A stretch of DNA of 17,652 nt from CAYFPX01 sp964501915 (GTDB lineage Bacteria; Myxococcota_A; UBA796; CAJQPC01). Under the pieces are notes generated by a model that saw only the letters and a list, made by a program, of their open reading frames with translations, ran no database searches and was not told the DNA's origin. A program made the position numbers and the translations under genes. The stretch is from the NCBI GenBank assembly GCA_964501915.1, contig CAZCVP010000179.1:1-17652 (forward strand), written 5' to 3'. Position 1 is the first letter of the stretch. The number at the start of each line of letters is the position of its first letter. This document shows positions 1-9,053 of this stretch, piece after piece.

Positions 1-198
1 ACAAGGGGCCCCAGCTCCCCTCGCGGACGGCCGCCTGCGTCGCCTCGCGGGCCTGCGGTCCGGGCGACTGCGGCTGAATCGGGTGGGGAGCTTGGCGCGG
101 GAGCGCGACTCGGGCAGGAGGACCGGCCCGCTTCGCGGAAGCCGATCACCGGGTGCCGTCGTCCGCGCTCTCCCTTCGCCCCCCGCCGCCGCTGTCTT

Positions 199-209
199 GG
201 GGGGGGGGG
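199..209 (+). repeat. G11 homopolymer
   Basis: Eleven consecutive G on the + strand. It lies in non-coding sequence, so no frame depends on it. It is a spot where read or assembly length errors are likely. Confidence 0.8.
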
Positions 210-381
210 CGAGTTCAGCGACCCTCGCCGGTCCGAGCATCGGTCCCGTCACGTGGGCGATTCCGACCAGCCCGTCAGATGGAACGGCCAACCGGCGCTC
301 TCGGCGACCAGCGAGCGCACCGGGTCGGGGGCCCTGTCAGCGGTCCACTCGCCGTCCGTCCCGCTCATCCGGGCGATCGGT

Positions 382-408
382 GCCCGCACGGGATGACCCG
401 GCGAGGTC
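382..408 (+). repeat. 27-bp direct repeat, copy A
   Basis: These 27 bases are identical to 2322-2348, in the same orientation. The repeat starts GCCCGCACGGG and ends GGCGAGGTC. It contains short self-complementary pieces (CCCG-CA-CGGG, CGGG-ATGA-CCCG). It lies in non-coding sequence about 220 bp before the small membrane-protein gene. The flanks of the two copies do not match. Confidence 0.85.
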
Positions 409-550
409 GCCCGGCGGAGCCCCGTGGGCGCCACCCCGGGACCCTCGATCACCCGAGGTTTCGTGTCCTCACCCCTGTACTCCAGCCCTGGCTCCTGCTC
501 CCCCACGCCGATCCCGTCGGCTCGAGCCCACCGTGGAGTGGCGCGGCGCC

Positions 551-556
551 TATACT
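551..556 (+). promoter_or_regulatory. Possible -10 box (TATACT)
   Basis: TATACT matches 5 of 6 positions of the sigma-70 -10 consensus. It stands about 70 nt before the ATG at 629 in otherwise GC-saturated DNA. No recognisable -35 hexamer sits 16-18 nt upstream, so this is only a candidate. Confidence 0.25.
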
Positions 557-628
557 GCCCGACCGGTCTGAAGAACCGGACCAGGGCGCATCGCATTCCC
601 GGCAGACATCAACACGAGGGGCGGAGTG

Positions 629-961
629 ATGGTCGAGTTCAGCGGCATCAACCTACGCGAGGTCGCCAGCAAGGTGGTGCCGGGGGGCCTGCTCGTGGCC
701 GGGACCTGGTACCTGCACCGTGCCTTTCTCATGAAGCGGTTCCCGTCCGTCGCCGGCGACGTGGCCTCGCTGGGACAAGAGAGCCTGGCGGTGGAGGTAC
801 GGCTGCTGCTCTGCCTCGTGGCCGCGGCCGTCGCAGGCATCGTCATCGGCCACATCTCGGACATCGCCATCGCCCTGTTCGTGGACGACCAGTCCGACAG
901 GACGCCGTTGGTCCGAGCCTCCATGGTCGTGGCAGACCCACAACGCTCGCCGCAGGCATAG
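629..961 (+). CDS. Small hypothetical membrane protein (110 aa)
   Basis: I do not recognise a family. The N-terminal half (roughly residues 14-34) is moderately hydrophobic. Residues about 58-86 form a clear membrane segment (LLLCLVAAAVAGIVIG followed by an Ile/Ala/Leu-rich stretch). The protein ends in a short polar tail. ATG 629 is preferred over the adjacent GTG 626 because GAGGGG at 616-621 then has a normal 7-nt spacing. The stop lies 6 nt before the amidase start, so the two are probably co-transcribed. That would suggest a role at the inner membrane connected with wall turnover, which is inference only. It may be the front part of a longer ancestral membrane protein, since the C-terminus is short and unstructured. 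Confidence 0.6.
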   Translation: MVEFSGINLREVASKVVPGGLLVAGTWYLHRAFLMKRFPSVAGDVASLGQESLAVEVRLLLCLVAAAVAGIVIGHISDIAIALFVDDQSDRTPLVRASMVVADPQRSPQA

Positions 962-967
962 CCAGGC

Positions 968-2125
968 GTGCAGACCCCGGAGCACGAGTCCGATCCGAGA
1001 CAAGGGGTCCGGAGGCGGAGCCTCCTCGTTGCCGCGGCCCTCCTCATGGCCCTCGCCACGGTGGCCATATGGGCGATCCGGGCTCGCCAGATCTTCGACC
1101 CGGCCTTTGAGCAGGTGGTCCGAATCCCCGTGGAGCTGACCACCGCCTACCCGGAAGGGTTCGGCCGGCCGACCGTCATGCTGGACGCGGGACACAACGA
1201 GGTCTTCCCGGGCGCTTCGCCCGCCCACATCGACCCGGCGGCCTGGGAGCACGAGAGCAACCTCCGCGTCGTCCTCGCGCTACGTGACCACCTGAGGGCG
1301 ACCGGGCGCTACCGGGTGCTCACCACCCGCGACTCCCACGCCGCGCTCGGCAGGATCCTGGACGAGGACATCAACGCACGCTGGAGAGCAAGCAATGCCC
1401 GCCGCGAGCAGGACTTCGCGTTTCTCTCCATCCACGGGAACGCCTCGGGGACGCGGCTCCGAAGCGGCACCATGGTGATCTGGTCCAGCCGCCAGCGAGA
1501 GAAACGGCGCACCGACCCGGGGAGCCAGTGGCTGGCCATCTACCTGGGCGCGGCTCTGGTCCAGGCCGGCTTCGACCCGGTTGGAGGGCTCCCGGATGCG
1601 ATGGACGTGCCGATCGGCCAAGGGGACGACTACCTCACGACCTGGCCGGAGTACGGCGTCTACATGAACGCGGCCAAGGGCATCGGTGCGCTCGACTACA
1701 ACCACCGTGCGGCCGCCCTCGTCGAGACCCACTACGTCGACAACCCAGCGGACGTGGCCGCCTTCCAGAGACCCGAGCGCGTCTCGCAATTCTGCCTGGC
1801 CGTCGAGCGGGGGCTGCTGAACTGGTTCGCCAGGCACAAGGGGCTGCTGCGGGAGCCCGCGGCTCCCGAGGGGCGGTGGACCGTCCAGGTCGCCGCGAGA
1901 CCCTCCCGCTCGGAGGCGGTGGCCCTCCGGGACGACCTCCGCTCCAAGGGCCTCGCCGCCGCGATCGAGGAGCACGCCACCGACGAGGACACCTGGTACC
2001 GGGTGCGCGTGGGCCCGGTGGACACCGAGGCGAACGCACGGGCCCTGCGCCAGGAGCTCCGCGCCGTCGGGCATGCGGACCAGTGGACCGTGTTCCTGCC
2101 GCACGAGCCCTCGCCAGGGGACTGA
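968..2125 (+). CDS. Membrane-anchored N-acetylmuramoyl-L-alanine amidase with SPOR domain
   Basis: Predicted Amidase_3-family zinc enzyme that cleaves the amide bond between MurNAc and the stem peptide of peptidoglycan. After a short cytoplasmic N-terminus, residues about 18-37 form one membrane segment that anchors the enzyme facing the periplasm. The catalytic domain (about 68-285) shows the family signatures in order: LDAGH with H76, E96 in HESNL, SIHGNA with H156, and the catalytic Glu E253 in LVETHYVDN. These are the expected Zn ligands and general base. A C-terminal SPOR domain (about 305-378, starting WTVQVA) is of the type that binds glycan strands lacking stem peptides at division sites. 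The start is GTG 968, with only a weak ribosome site. It lies 6 nt after the small membrane-protein gene, probably in one operon. A role in septal or daughter-cell wall splitting is inferred from the SPOR domain. Confidence 0.88.
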   Translation: MQTPEHESDPRQGVRRRSLLVAAALLMALATVAIWAIRARQIFDPAFEQVVRIPVELTTAYPEGFGRPTVMLDAGHNEVFPGASPAHIDPAAWEHESNLRVVLALRDHLRATGRYRVLTTRDSHAALGRILDEDINARWRASNARREQDFAFLSIHGNASGTRLRSGTMVIWSSRQREKRRTDPGSQWLAIYLGAALVQAGFDPVGGLPDAMDVPIGQGDDYLTTWPEYGVYMNAAKGIGALDYNHRAAALVETHYVDNPADVAAFQRPERVSQFCLAVERGLLNWFARHKGLLREPAAPEGRWTVQVAARPSRSEAVALRDDLRSKGLAAAIEEHATDEDTWYRVRVGPVDTEANARALRQELRAVGHADQWTVFLPHEPSPGD

Positions 2126-2271
2126 GGCATGACCGCGCTGTGCTCAGCGGACCCCTTCGGGCTTCGTTGACGCACCCCGGCCCGGCCTCGACGAGGGTCC
2201 GGTCCCCGTCGCTCTCTGCCCCCACATCACACCGGGAGACCAGGCCGCACGCCCCTTCCCTCTCAGGGGGC

Positions 2272-2318
2272 CCTCCGGCCGCTCGCCGGAGGCCTGCGAG
2301 GATGGAGGAGGTCGCAGG
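2272..2318 (+). repeat. Two adjacent inverted repeats upstream of the TRAP receptor gene
   Basis: Arms 2272-2279 (CCTCCGGC) and 2285-2292 (GCCGGAGG) are perfectly complementary over 8 bp around a 5-nt loop. They are followed at once by arms 2293-2299 (CCTGCGA) and 2312-2318 (TCGCAGG), 7 bp around 12 nt. Neither has a T-run, so a classical terminator for the amidase gene is not shown. They directly precede the 27-bp repeat copy B and may act as a Rho-independent-like stop, an mRNA end stabiliser or an operator. Confidence 0.5.
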
Positions 2319-2321
2319 TCC

Positions 2322-2348
2322 GCCCGCACGGGATGACCCGGCGAGGTC
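2322..2348 (+). repeat. 27-bp direct repeat, copy B
   Basis: Perfect copy of 382-408, same orientation, 58 nt before the ATG of the TRAP receptor gene and just after two hairpins. Together the two copies bracket the small membrane protein and the amidase gene (about 1.9 kb). Confidence 0.85.
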
Positions 2349-2405
2349 ACCAGGCCCCGGGACCGCTGGTTAGGGGCCAGTCTCCCTGGACGCGAGGACC
2401 TCTCC

Positions 2406-3494
2406 ATGAAGCGCCGCGATCTCCTCACCACGGGCCTGCTCGGATCGGCCGGCCTCGCCGCTTGTGCCCAGAGCCAGCAGGGCCCCGCCGTCCAGACGCG
2501 CAAGAAGGTGATCTGGCGCCTGGCCTCCAGCTTCCCGCGCGGACTGGACACCATCTACGGAGGCGCGGACGTCCTGGCCGAGCGCGTCACCGCCATGTCC
2601 GGCGGGTCGTTCACGATTCGGGCCTACCCGGCGGGCGAGCTGGTGCCCGGGCTCCAGGTGATGGACGCCGTCCAGCAGGGCACCGTCCAGGTCGGCCAGA
2701 CCGCCAGCTACTACTACACGGGCAAGAACCCGGCGCTGGCCTTCGACACCTGCGTGCCCTTCGGGCTGACCGCGCGCCAGCAGACCGCCTGGTTGACCGA
2801 GTCCGGCGGACTGGAGCTGCTGCGCAAGGCCTTCGCCGACTTCGACATCCTCAACTTCCCGGCCGGCAACACGGGCGCCCAGATGGGAGGCTGGTTCAAG
2901 CGGGAGATCAACGCGGCGGCCGACCTCGAAGGGCTCAAGATGCGCATCCCCGGCCTCGGCGGCCAGGTGATGAGCCGGCTGGGGGCCACGGTCCAGGTGC
3001 TGGCCGGCGGCGACATCTACCCGGCGCTCGAGCGCGGCGCGATCGACGCCACGGAGTGGGTCGGCCCCTACGACGACGAGAAGCTGGGCTTCCACAAGGT
3101 GGCCAAGCTCTACTACTACCCGGGCTGGTGGGAGCCGGGTCCGTCGCTCTCCTTCTACGTCAACCAGGGCGCCTGGGGGCAGCTCTCGTCCGAGTACCGG
3201 GAGATCTTCCAGGCCGCGGCCCAGGACGCCGCGATGGTCATGCAGGCCCGCTACGACGCCCAGAACCCGGCCGCGCTGGAGCGGCTGCTGGCGGCTGGCG
3301 TGGACCTGAGGCGGTTCAGCGACGACGTGATGGTGGCCGCGGCGGCGGCCGCGGAGGCCCTGTTGGAGGAGCAGGCCGCGGCGGATCCGGCCTACCGGGC
3401 CATCTACGACCACTGGTCCAGGTTCCGCGCCGCCTCCAACCGGTGGATGGGCACCGCCGAGCTGGCCTACACCGCCCACGTCTGGGGGCGCTAG
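2406..3494 (+). CDS. TRAP transporter solute-binding lipoprotein, TakP-like (DctP family)
   Basis: Extracytoplasmic receptor of a tripartite ATP-independent periplasmic (TRAP) transporter, 362 aa, normal for the family. The N-terminus KRRDLLTTGLLGSAGLAAC combines a twin-arginine pair with a lipobox ending at C20, so it is probably a lipoprotein, possibly Tat-exported. Recognisable family blocks are WRLASSFPRG near the mature start, MRIPGLGG at 179-186 (with the ligand-carboxylate Arg at 180), EWVGPYDDEKLGF from E217, and YYYPGWWEPG at 236-245. These blocks are typical of the TakP subgroup that binds 2-oxo acids or related carboxylates. The exact ligand cannot be read from sequence. An AGGA about 7 nt before the ATG supports the start. 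The partner permease genes lie on the opposite strand, an unusual split. The stop faces the convergent lipoprotein stop 16 nt away, with a small GGGCG/CGCCC hairpin at 3486-3503. Confidence 0.9.
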   Translation: MKRRDLLTTGLLGSAGLAACAQSQQGPAVQTRKKVIWRLASSFPRGLDTIYGGADVLAERVTAMSGGSFTIRAYPAGELVPGLQVMDAVQQGTVQVGQTASYYYTGKNPALAFDTCVPFGLTARQQTAWLTESGGLELLRKAFADFDILNFPAGNTGAQMGGWFKREINAAADLEGLKMRIPGLGGQVMSRLGATVQVLAGGDIYPALERGAIDATEWVGPYDDEKLGFHKVAKLYYYPGWWEPGPSLSFYVNQGAWGQLSSEYREIFQAAAQDAAMVMQARYDAQNPAALERLLAAGVDLRRFSDDVMVAAAAAAEALLEEQAAADPAYRAIYDHWSRFRAASNRWMGTAELAYTAHVWGR

Positions 3495-3510
3495 GGCTCG
3501 CCCACCCGCG

Positions 3511-4500
3511 TCAGTCCGCCAGCAGGACCCGGCGACCGTGGCTGGTCAGCTCGAAGGTGGCGGCGTCGTCGATGCCGTCGCCGTCGAGATCGACGTCCAT
3601 GTCGATCAGGCCGGTGAGGTCCGCCAGGACCCGCGCCCAGTCCGGCACGCCCTCGGCCAGCTCGTCCAGGGCCCGCTCGGGCACCACCGACGAGAGCCGT
3701 ACCTCGTGGACGGCGGAGTAGTCCCCCTCCTCGACGTCGAACGCGCCGGCCAGCAGCACGTCGTCGAGGGTCAGGGCCACGGTCTCGCCGTCGATGGACA
3801 CGGGCAGCGAGGCGTGGTCCGTGGTGGCGACGAACCCGCCGTCTTCGTGCAGGGTGCCCTCGGCCGAGATCGTCAGGCCGCCGTCCTCGTCGATCACGGC
3901 TTCGAGCTCGCCGGAGGCGCGGTTCTCACGGATGGTGGCGTTGCCGAGCAGCCAGTCGCCGTCCCAGGGGAGGCGGTGCTGGTTGGGCACGAAGCGGTCC
4001 ATGACCATGATCAGGTGGTCGTCGCCGGAGAGCAGCAGGTCCTCCAGGACGGTCACGGCGGCGTCGTTGCCTCCGAGCTGCTCGACGGTGAGGTTGGGGC
4101 CCACGTCGAAGGCGATGCCGTGGGGATCGGAGGTGGTGAAGGTCCCTTCACCCTCCAGGTCGCCGTCGGGCCCGAGGTCCGCGGTCAGTCGGTACCAGGC
4201 GTCGCCGAGCAGCGGCTCGTCCAGGCGGCAGTCCAGGGTGTTGGGGTCGCTGATGCTCTTGCAGCTCAGCTCCGTGACGATGTTGCCCCGGTGCAGCAGG
4301 ACCTCGTAGCCGATGTTCTCGCCGATCTCGTCGCTGAAGACGAGCCGGGGGTTGATGTCGGTGGGCACCGCGGCGGACCCGTCGGAGGGGTACATCGAGA
4401 TGACCTCGAGGTCCTTCGAGAGCAGCTCGGGCGGCTGGACGCAGGCCACGGCGAGGAGGAGGAGCGACAGCGGGGGCATCGACCGGACCAGTGGAGCCAC
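3511..4500 (-). CDS. Lipoprotein with SbsA-type Ig-like domain and Ca-loop motif
   Basis: Unknown function, predicted surface or periplasmic lipoprotein, 329 aa. From GTG 4500 it reads MAPLVRSMPPLSLLLLAVAC, a signal peptide with lipobox LAVAC. I chose this start because AAGAGG lies 6 nt upstream. ATG 4479, seven codons inside, has no ribosome site. After the lipid anchor, residues about 35-115 (MYPSDGSAAVPTDINPRLVF...) fit the bacterial Ig-like fold of the Big_5/SbsA type. The middle is beta-rich and unassigned. Near the C-terminus DVDLDGDGIDDA has the spacing of a calcium-binding DxDxDG loop. It lies 56 nt after the DctM stop on the same strand but probably has its own promoter (4522-4550). 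A link with the transporter is not shown by its sequence. Confidence 0.8.
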   Translation of the reverse strand: MAPLVRSMPPLSLLLLAVACVQPPELLSKDLEVISMYPSDGSAAVPTDINPRLVFSDEIGENIGYEVLLHRGNIVTELSCKSISDPNTLDCRLDEPLLGDAWYRLTADLGPDGDLEGEGTFTTSDPHGIAFDVGPNLTVEQLGGNDAAVTVLEDLLLSGDDHLIMVMDRFVPNQHRLPWDGDWLLGNATIRENRASGELEAVIDEDGGLTISAEGTLHEDGGFVATTDHASLPVSIDGETVALTLDDVLLAGAFDVEEGDYSAVHEVRLSSVVPERALDELAEGVPDWARVLADLTGLIDMDVDLDGDGIDDAATFELTSHGRRVLLAD

Positions 4501-4521
4501 TTCACCCTCTTCGAGGCCGGC

Positions 4522-4550
4522 TCTATACAGTGGAAAGCGCTTCTTTGCAG
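4522..4550 (-). promoter_or_regulatory. Candidate promoter of the Ig-like lipoprotein gene
   Basis: Read on the minus strand, CTGCAA (4550-4545) is followed after exactly 17 nt by TATAGA (4527-4522), which lies 21 nt before GTG 4500. The segment is a conspicuously AT-richer pocket in GC-saturated DNA between the DctM stop and the lipoprotein start. The -35 is weak (3 of 6 matches) and the -10 moderate (4 of 6). Confidence 0.35.
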
Positions 4551-4556
4551 CCGGCT

Positions 4557-5875
<1,319 letters not shown>

Positions 5876-5879
<4 letters not shown>

Positions 5880-6427
5880 GCCTCCTCCTCCTCCTCACCG
5901 GTGTAGGGCAGCCTCCCGTCCAGGCGGGCCAGGTTGCGCAGCACCTCGGCGATGCCCTGGAGCGCCACCAGGCCCCAGGCCACGAGGATCAACGACTTGA
6001 TCGGCCACCGGGGCAGGCCGCCGGGGTCGGGGGAGATCTCCCACACGGCCCAGCTGTTGCGCACCGACGGCCAGGAGACCCAGAGGCAGAAGAAGCAGAA
6101 GGGGAGGAGGAAGACGAGGCCGCCCAGCAGGTCGGTGATCGCCTTGCCCCGGCCGCTGAGGCGGCCGTAGAGCACGTCGACCCGGACGTGGCGGTCGACC
6201 TTCAGCGTGTAGCCGGCCCCCAGCAGGAACAGGGCGCTGAACATGTACCACTGGGCTTCGATGTAGGCGTTGGAGCTGAGGTTCCAGCCGGCGAAGCGCC
6301 CGAGGTAGCGCACGACGGCGTTGTACGCGCCGACCAGCACCATGGCGAGCGCCAGCCAGGACACGGCACGGCCCAGCCTCTCGTTCAGCCCGTCCACCCA
6401 CCGGACGACCCGCAGACCCCACGTCAA
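5876..6427 (-). CDS. dctQ: TRAP transporter small permease subunit DctQ
   Basis: 183-aa DctQ-type small membrane subunit with four hydrophobic segments. They start around VSWLALAMVLVGAYNAVVRY, then AQWYMFSALFLLGAGYTL, the LLGGLVFLLPFCFFCLWV stretch, and a last one around SLILVAWGLVALQGI. The motif Y-x-L-K-x-D-R-H-V-R-V-D-V after segment two is characteristic of the family. I chose TTG 6427 as the start because AGGAGG stands 5 nt upstream. No ATG or GTG with a ribosome site exists nearby. It ends in five glutamates whose codons form the ribosome site of dctM, and the stop overlaps the dctM GTG by 4 nt. It is divergent from the oxidoreductase gene at 6489, with about 60 nt between the two starts. 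Confidence 0.9.
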
Positions 6428-6488
6428 AGGCGCCTCCTGCGCGGCGGCCCAGGATAATGCGGCGGTTCTTGCTCGGCTCGGAGGCCAG

Positions 6489-7592
6489 ATGTCGGACACG
6501 CTGTTGCTGAGTGGGGCGACGGGACACGTCGGGACCGCTCTGTTGCCCCTGCTGCTGCAGGACCCGGAGCAGCGGATCCTGGCGATGGTCCGGGCGCGGG
6601 ACCCGGAGCACCTCGCGGCACGGCGTCGGACCCTGCTGGGGTGGATGCCGGAGGGCTTCGACGCCGACCGCCTGGAGCTGGTGCGGGCCGACCTGGCCCA
6701 GCCCGACCTGGGCATGACGCCCGGCGACCTGGCGCGGGTCCGGGCGGAGGCGACCTCCGTGCTCCACTGCGCCGCTTCGGTGCGCTTCGACATGCCCGAG
6801 GACACGGCCGTCCAGCAGAACATGGCGGCCACCGAGGCGATGCTGGACCTGGCGCGCGGTCTCGCCGAGGCCGGGAGGCTGCGCCGCATGGACCACGTGA
6901 GCACCTGCTACGTGGCCGGTGATCGGGAGGGCCGGGCCCTGGAGACCGAGTGCGACGAGGGCCAGGGCTTCCGCAACAGCTACGAGTGGTCCAAGTGCCA
7001 GTCGGAGAAGAAGGTCCGCGCCGCCCAGGTCGAAGGGCTGCCGGTGGCGATCCACCGCCCGGCCGTGGTGGTGGGGGACTCGGGCTCCGGCCTGACGCGC
7101 TCGTTCAACGTCATGTACTGGCCCCTCAAGCTCTATGCGCGAGGCTGGTTCCGGAGCTTCCCCGGTCGGGCGGACTGCGTCGCGGACATCGTGCCCGTGG
7201 ACTACGTGGCCCGCGCCATGGCCCAGCTTCGGCGTCGCCCCGAGAGCCTGGGGCGGTGCTTCCACCTGGCGGCCGGCGACGACGCGATGACCGTGGAGGA
7301 CCTCTTCGAGCCGATCCGCGAGGCCCTCGGGGGTCCGCCGCTCCGGTACGTGGACCAGCGGATCTGGCGGGGGGTCGTCCGGCCGTTGATGTCGCCGATG
7401 CTGCTGACGAAGCGCGGGCGGGCCGTCCGCCGGGGGGGCAACGCCTTCCTGCCCTACTTCATCCGCAACCCGCTCTTCGACACCACCGAGATCCGGGACG
7501 TGCTCGGCGAGGCCGGGCGAGCCCCGCCGGTCACGGACTACATCGGACGTGTGGTCCGGTTCGCCCAGCAGCAGGACTTCGGCAGCGCCTGA
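6489..7592 (+). CDS. NAD(P)-dependent extended SDR, thioester/fatty acyl-CoA reductase-like
   Basis: 367-aa Rossmann-fold oxidoreductase. The glycine-rich nucleotide motif SGATGHVG (residues 8-15) and the catalytic pair Y165-x-x-x-K169 in SYEWSKCQSE mark an extended short-chain dehydrogenase/reductase. HRPAVVVGDSGSG, in the middle of the protein, is typical of the NAD_binding_4 (male-sterility / thioester-reductase) branch that reduces acyl thioesters. An epimerase- or 3-beta-HSD-like role is also possible. No acyl-carrier or AMP-binding domain is attached, so it is a stand-alone reductase acting on an unknown, probably lipid-like, substrate in the cytoplasm. ATG 6489 has GGAGG 4 nt upstream. 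The open frame extends further upstream but only as shadow of dctQ. Its stop is 9 nt from the convergent FecR-domain gene stop. Confidence 0.82.
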   Translation: MSDTLLLSGATGHVGTALLPLLLQDPEQRILAMVRARDPEHLAARRRTLLGWMPEGFDADRLELVRADLAQPDLGMTPGDLARVRAEATSVLHCAASVRFDMPEDTAVQQNMAATEAMLDLARGLAEAGRLRRMDHVSTCYVAGDREGRALETECDEGQGFRNSYEWSKCQSEKKVRAAQVEGLPVAIHRPAVVVGDSGSGLTRSFNVMYWPLKLYARGWFRSFPGRADCVADIVPVDYVARAMAQLRRRPESLGRCFHLAAGDDAMTVEDLFEPIREALGGPPLRYVDQRIWRGVVRPLMSPMLLTKRGRAVRRGGNAFLPYFIRNPLFDTTEIRDVLGEAGRAPPVTDYIGRVVRFAQQQDFGSA

Positions 7593-7601
7593 ACCAGGGG
7601 A

Positions 7602-9053
7602 TCAGCGACGGAGCTCCTTGCGGGCCTCCCGGGCCTCTTCGCGTACCCGGTCCTCCAGCGGCTCGGGCACGCCCAGCTCCAGGGCCCGGTCCAGGGAGGT
7701 CACGGCGGTCCCGGGGTCGCCCAGCTCCAGGGAGCAGATGCCGTGCCAGGCCATCGACGTGGCCGCCTGGTCCCCGGTGCCGCTCGCACCGACGATCGCC
7801 AGGGAGGGGAGGGCGCCGCGACAGTCCTGGAGCTTGTGCAGCAGCAGCCCGGCCCGCAGGTCGTGCACCTCGACCGCGCGGCGGGAGTCCGGGTGCGCAC
7901 CGAGCCAGTGGTCGACCTCGCCGAGGGCCTCCAACGGGTCCCGTCGCTCGATGAGGAGCTCGAGCCGAGCGACCTGGGCCGGCTCGGCGTAGGGCGTGTG
8001 GCCGTAGCGGGCCAGGAAGTTGTCGACGCCCGTGAGCACCTGCACGTCGCCGTCACGAATGTGCTTCTGCAGGATGGCCCACTGGTCCTTGGCCAGGTCG
8101 GTGCCATCGACGACCTGCCCGGGCTCGACGGGGCTGACCTCGCCCTCGAGCCCCTCGGGCGGGCGGGTCGGGGTCGGCAGCAGGCGTGCATCGGCGAGGT
8201 CCGCGTCCGGGACGACCTCCTCGACCGGCTTGGGGCGGTCCAGGGGGGTCGACAGCGACTCGGCGGGCAGCCGGAGCCTCGAAGCGGGCAGGTCCTCGAC
8301 GAGCTCCTCCGCCACCTCGCGCACCGTGGGCAGGGCCCCGTCGGCCACGGTGGGAGCCGAGGACCAGGCCTGCCCGGCGGTGAGCACCACGGCCTCACCC
8401 GCGTGCAGGACGCTGACCTTGCCGCGGGCGACCTCGACCAGGACCTCGTCGGCGAGGTGACGGACCTGGAAGCGGGTGCCCATGACCCGCACGCGCACCT
8501 CACCGGCGACCACGAGCAGGTCGCGCAGGTCCGGAGCCCCGAGGGGATCCACCTCGAACCAGGCGGTGCCGGTGGCCAGGTCGACCCGCACCCCGGCGTC
8601 GTCGACGTGGGTCACCTGGACCGTCGCGGCGCCGTCCACGGTGATCGCCGCATTGAGGGCGACCGTGTGGTCGATCGTCTCCCAGGCCATCGCTGAGGGC
8701 GTGGTCTCCGGCGTGGTCGGAAGGGCGAGGGTGAGGGCGATGGCGGCCGCGCCGGCGCCGGCCAGCGTCAGCGGTCGCAGCCAGGCCCCGCGGGCTCGGC
8801 GGGCCTGCTCGCTCTCCCGGACCCGGGCGACGAGTCGCTGGACCTCGATGCGATCGGGTGTCGTGACGAGGGTACAGGCGGCGATCACCTCCGCCTCGAC
8901 CGGCTCCACCAGCCGCAGGATCTCCTCCGCGCGGGCGGTGGTGGCGTCGATGGCCTCCTCCAGCAGGGCCGGCGAGACGGGCTCCACGAGACGCTGGAGC
9001 TCCTCCGGGGTGGGAGACAGGGCCTCCCGCATCCATCGCCACCAGACGCTCAT
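7602..9053 (-). CDS. FecR-domain single-pass membrane protein, probable anti-sigma partner
   Basis: 483 aa. Residues 1-93 are cytoplasmic and show three consecutive 26-residue units, with R-L-V recurring at 21-23, 47-49 and 73-75. One membrane segment follows (about 94-111, LTLAGAGAAAIALTLAL). Next is a FecR-like periplasmic domain (about 126-245; DLATGTAWFEVDP, VRVMGTRFQVRH and EVARGKVSVLHAGEAVVLTAGQ are typical). A Pro/acidic linker leads to a C-terminal helical region (about 330-483) resembling TPR repeats. Its ATG lies inside the stop of the ECF sigma gene (ATGA overlap), the arrangement of sigma/anti-sigma pairs, so it probably holds the sigma factor at the membrane and releases it on a periplasmic signal. 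No TonB-receptor gene is adjacent, so classical iron-siderophore signalling is not indicated. Confidence 0.85.
   Translation of the reverse strand: MSVWWRWMREALSPTPEELQRLVEPVSPALLEEAIDATTARAEEILRLVEPVEAEVIAACTLVTTPDRIEVQRLVARVRESEQARRARGAWLRPLTLAGAGAAAIALTLALPTTPETTPSAMAWETIDHTVALNAAITVDGAATVQVTHVDDAGVRVDLATGTAWFEVDPLGAPDLRDLLVVAGEVRVRVMGTRFQVRHLADEVLVEVARGKVSVLHAGEAVVLTAGQAWSSAPTVADGALPTVREVAEELVEDLPASRLRLPAESLSTPLDRPKPVEEVVPDADLADARLLPTPTRPPEGLEGEVSPVEPGQVVDGTDLAKDQWAILQKHIRDGDVQVLTGVDNFLARYGHTPYAEPAQVARLELLIERRDPLEALGEVDHWLGAHPDSRRAVEVHDLRAGLLLHKLQDCRGALPSLAIVGASGTGDQAATSMAWHGICSLELGDPGTAVTSLDRALELGVPEPLEDRVREEAREARKELRR

Larger units (their letters stand above)
1..625. other. Gene-free stretch at window start
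   Basis: I see no convincing gene here. The open frames on both strands translate to Arg/Pro/Gly/Ser-rich text without any domain, as expected of random very GC-rich DNA. The stretch holds an 11-nt G run (199-209), one copy of a 27-bp dispersed repeat (382-408) and a TATACT hexamer (551-556) that could be the -10 box for the gene at 629. It may be the end of an intergenic region or a decayed gene. Confidence 0.6.

Noticed and set aside
83..629. Open frames on both strands in the first 600 nt
   Set aside because: Ser/Arg/Pro-rich, mutually overlapping, with no domain or ribosome site.
382..2348. 27-bp repeats as a CRISPR array
   Set aside because: Only two copies, 1.9 kb apart with genes between them, and no regular spacers or cas genes.
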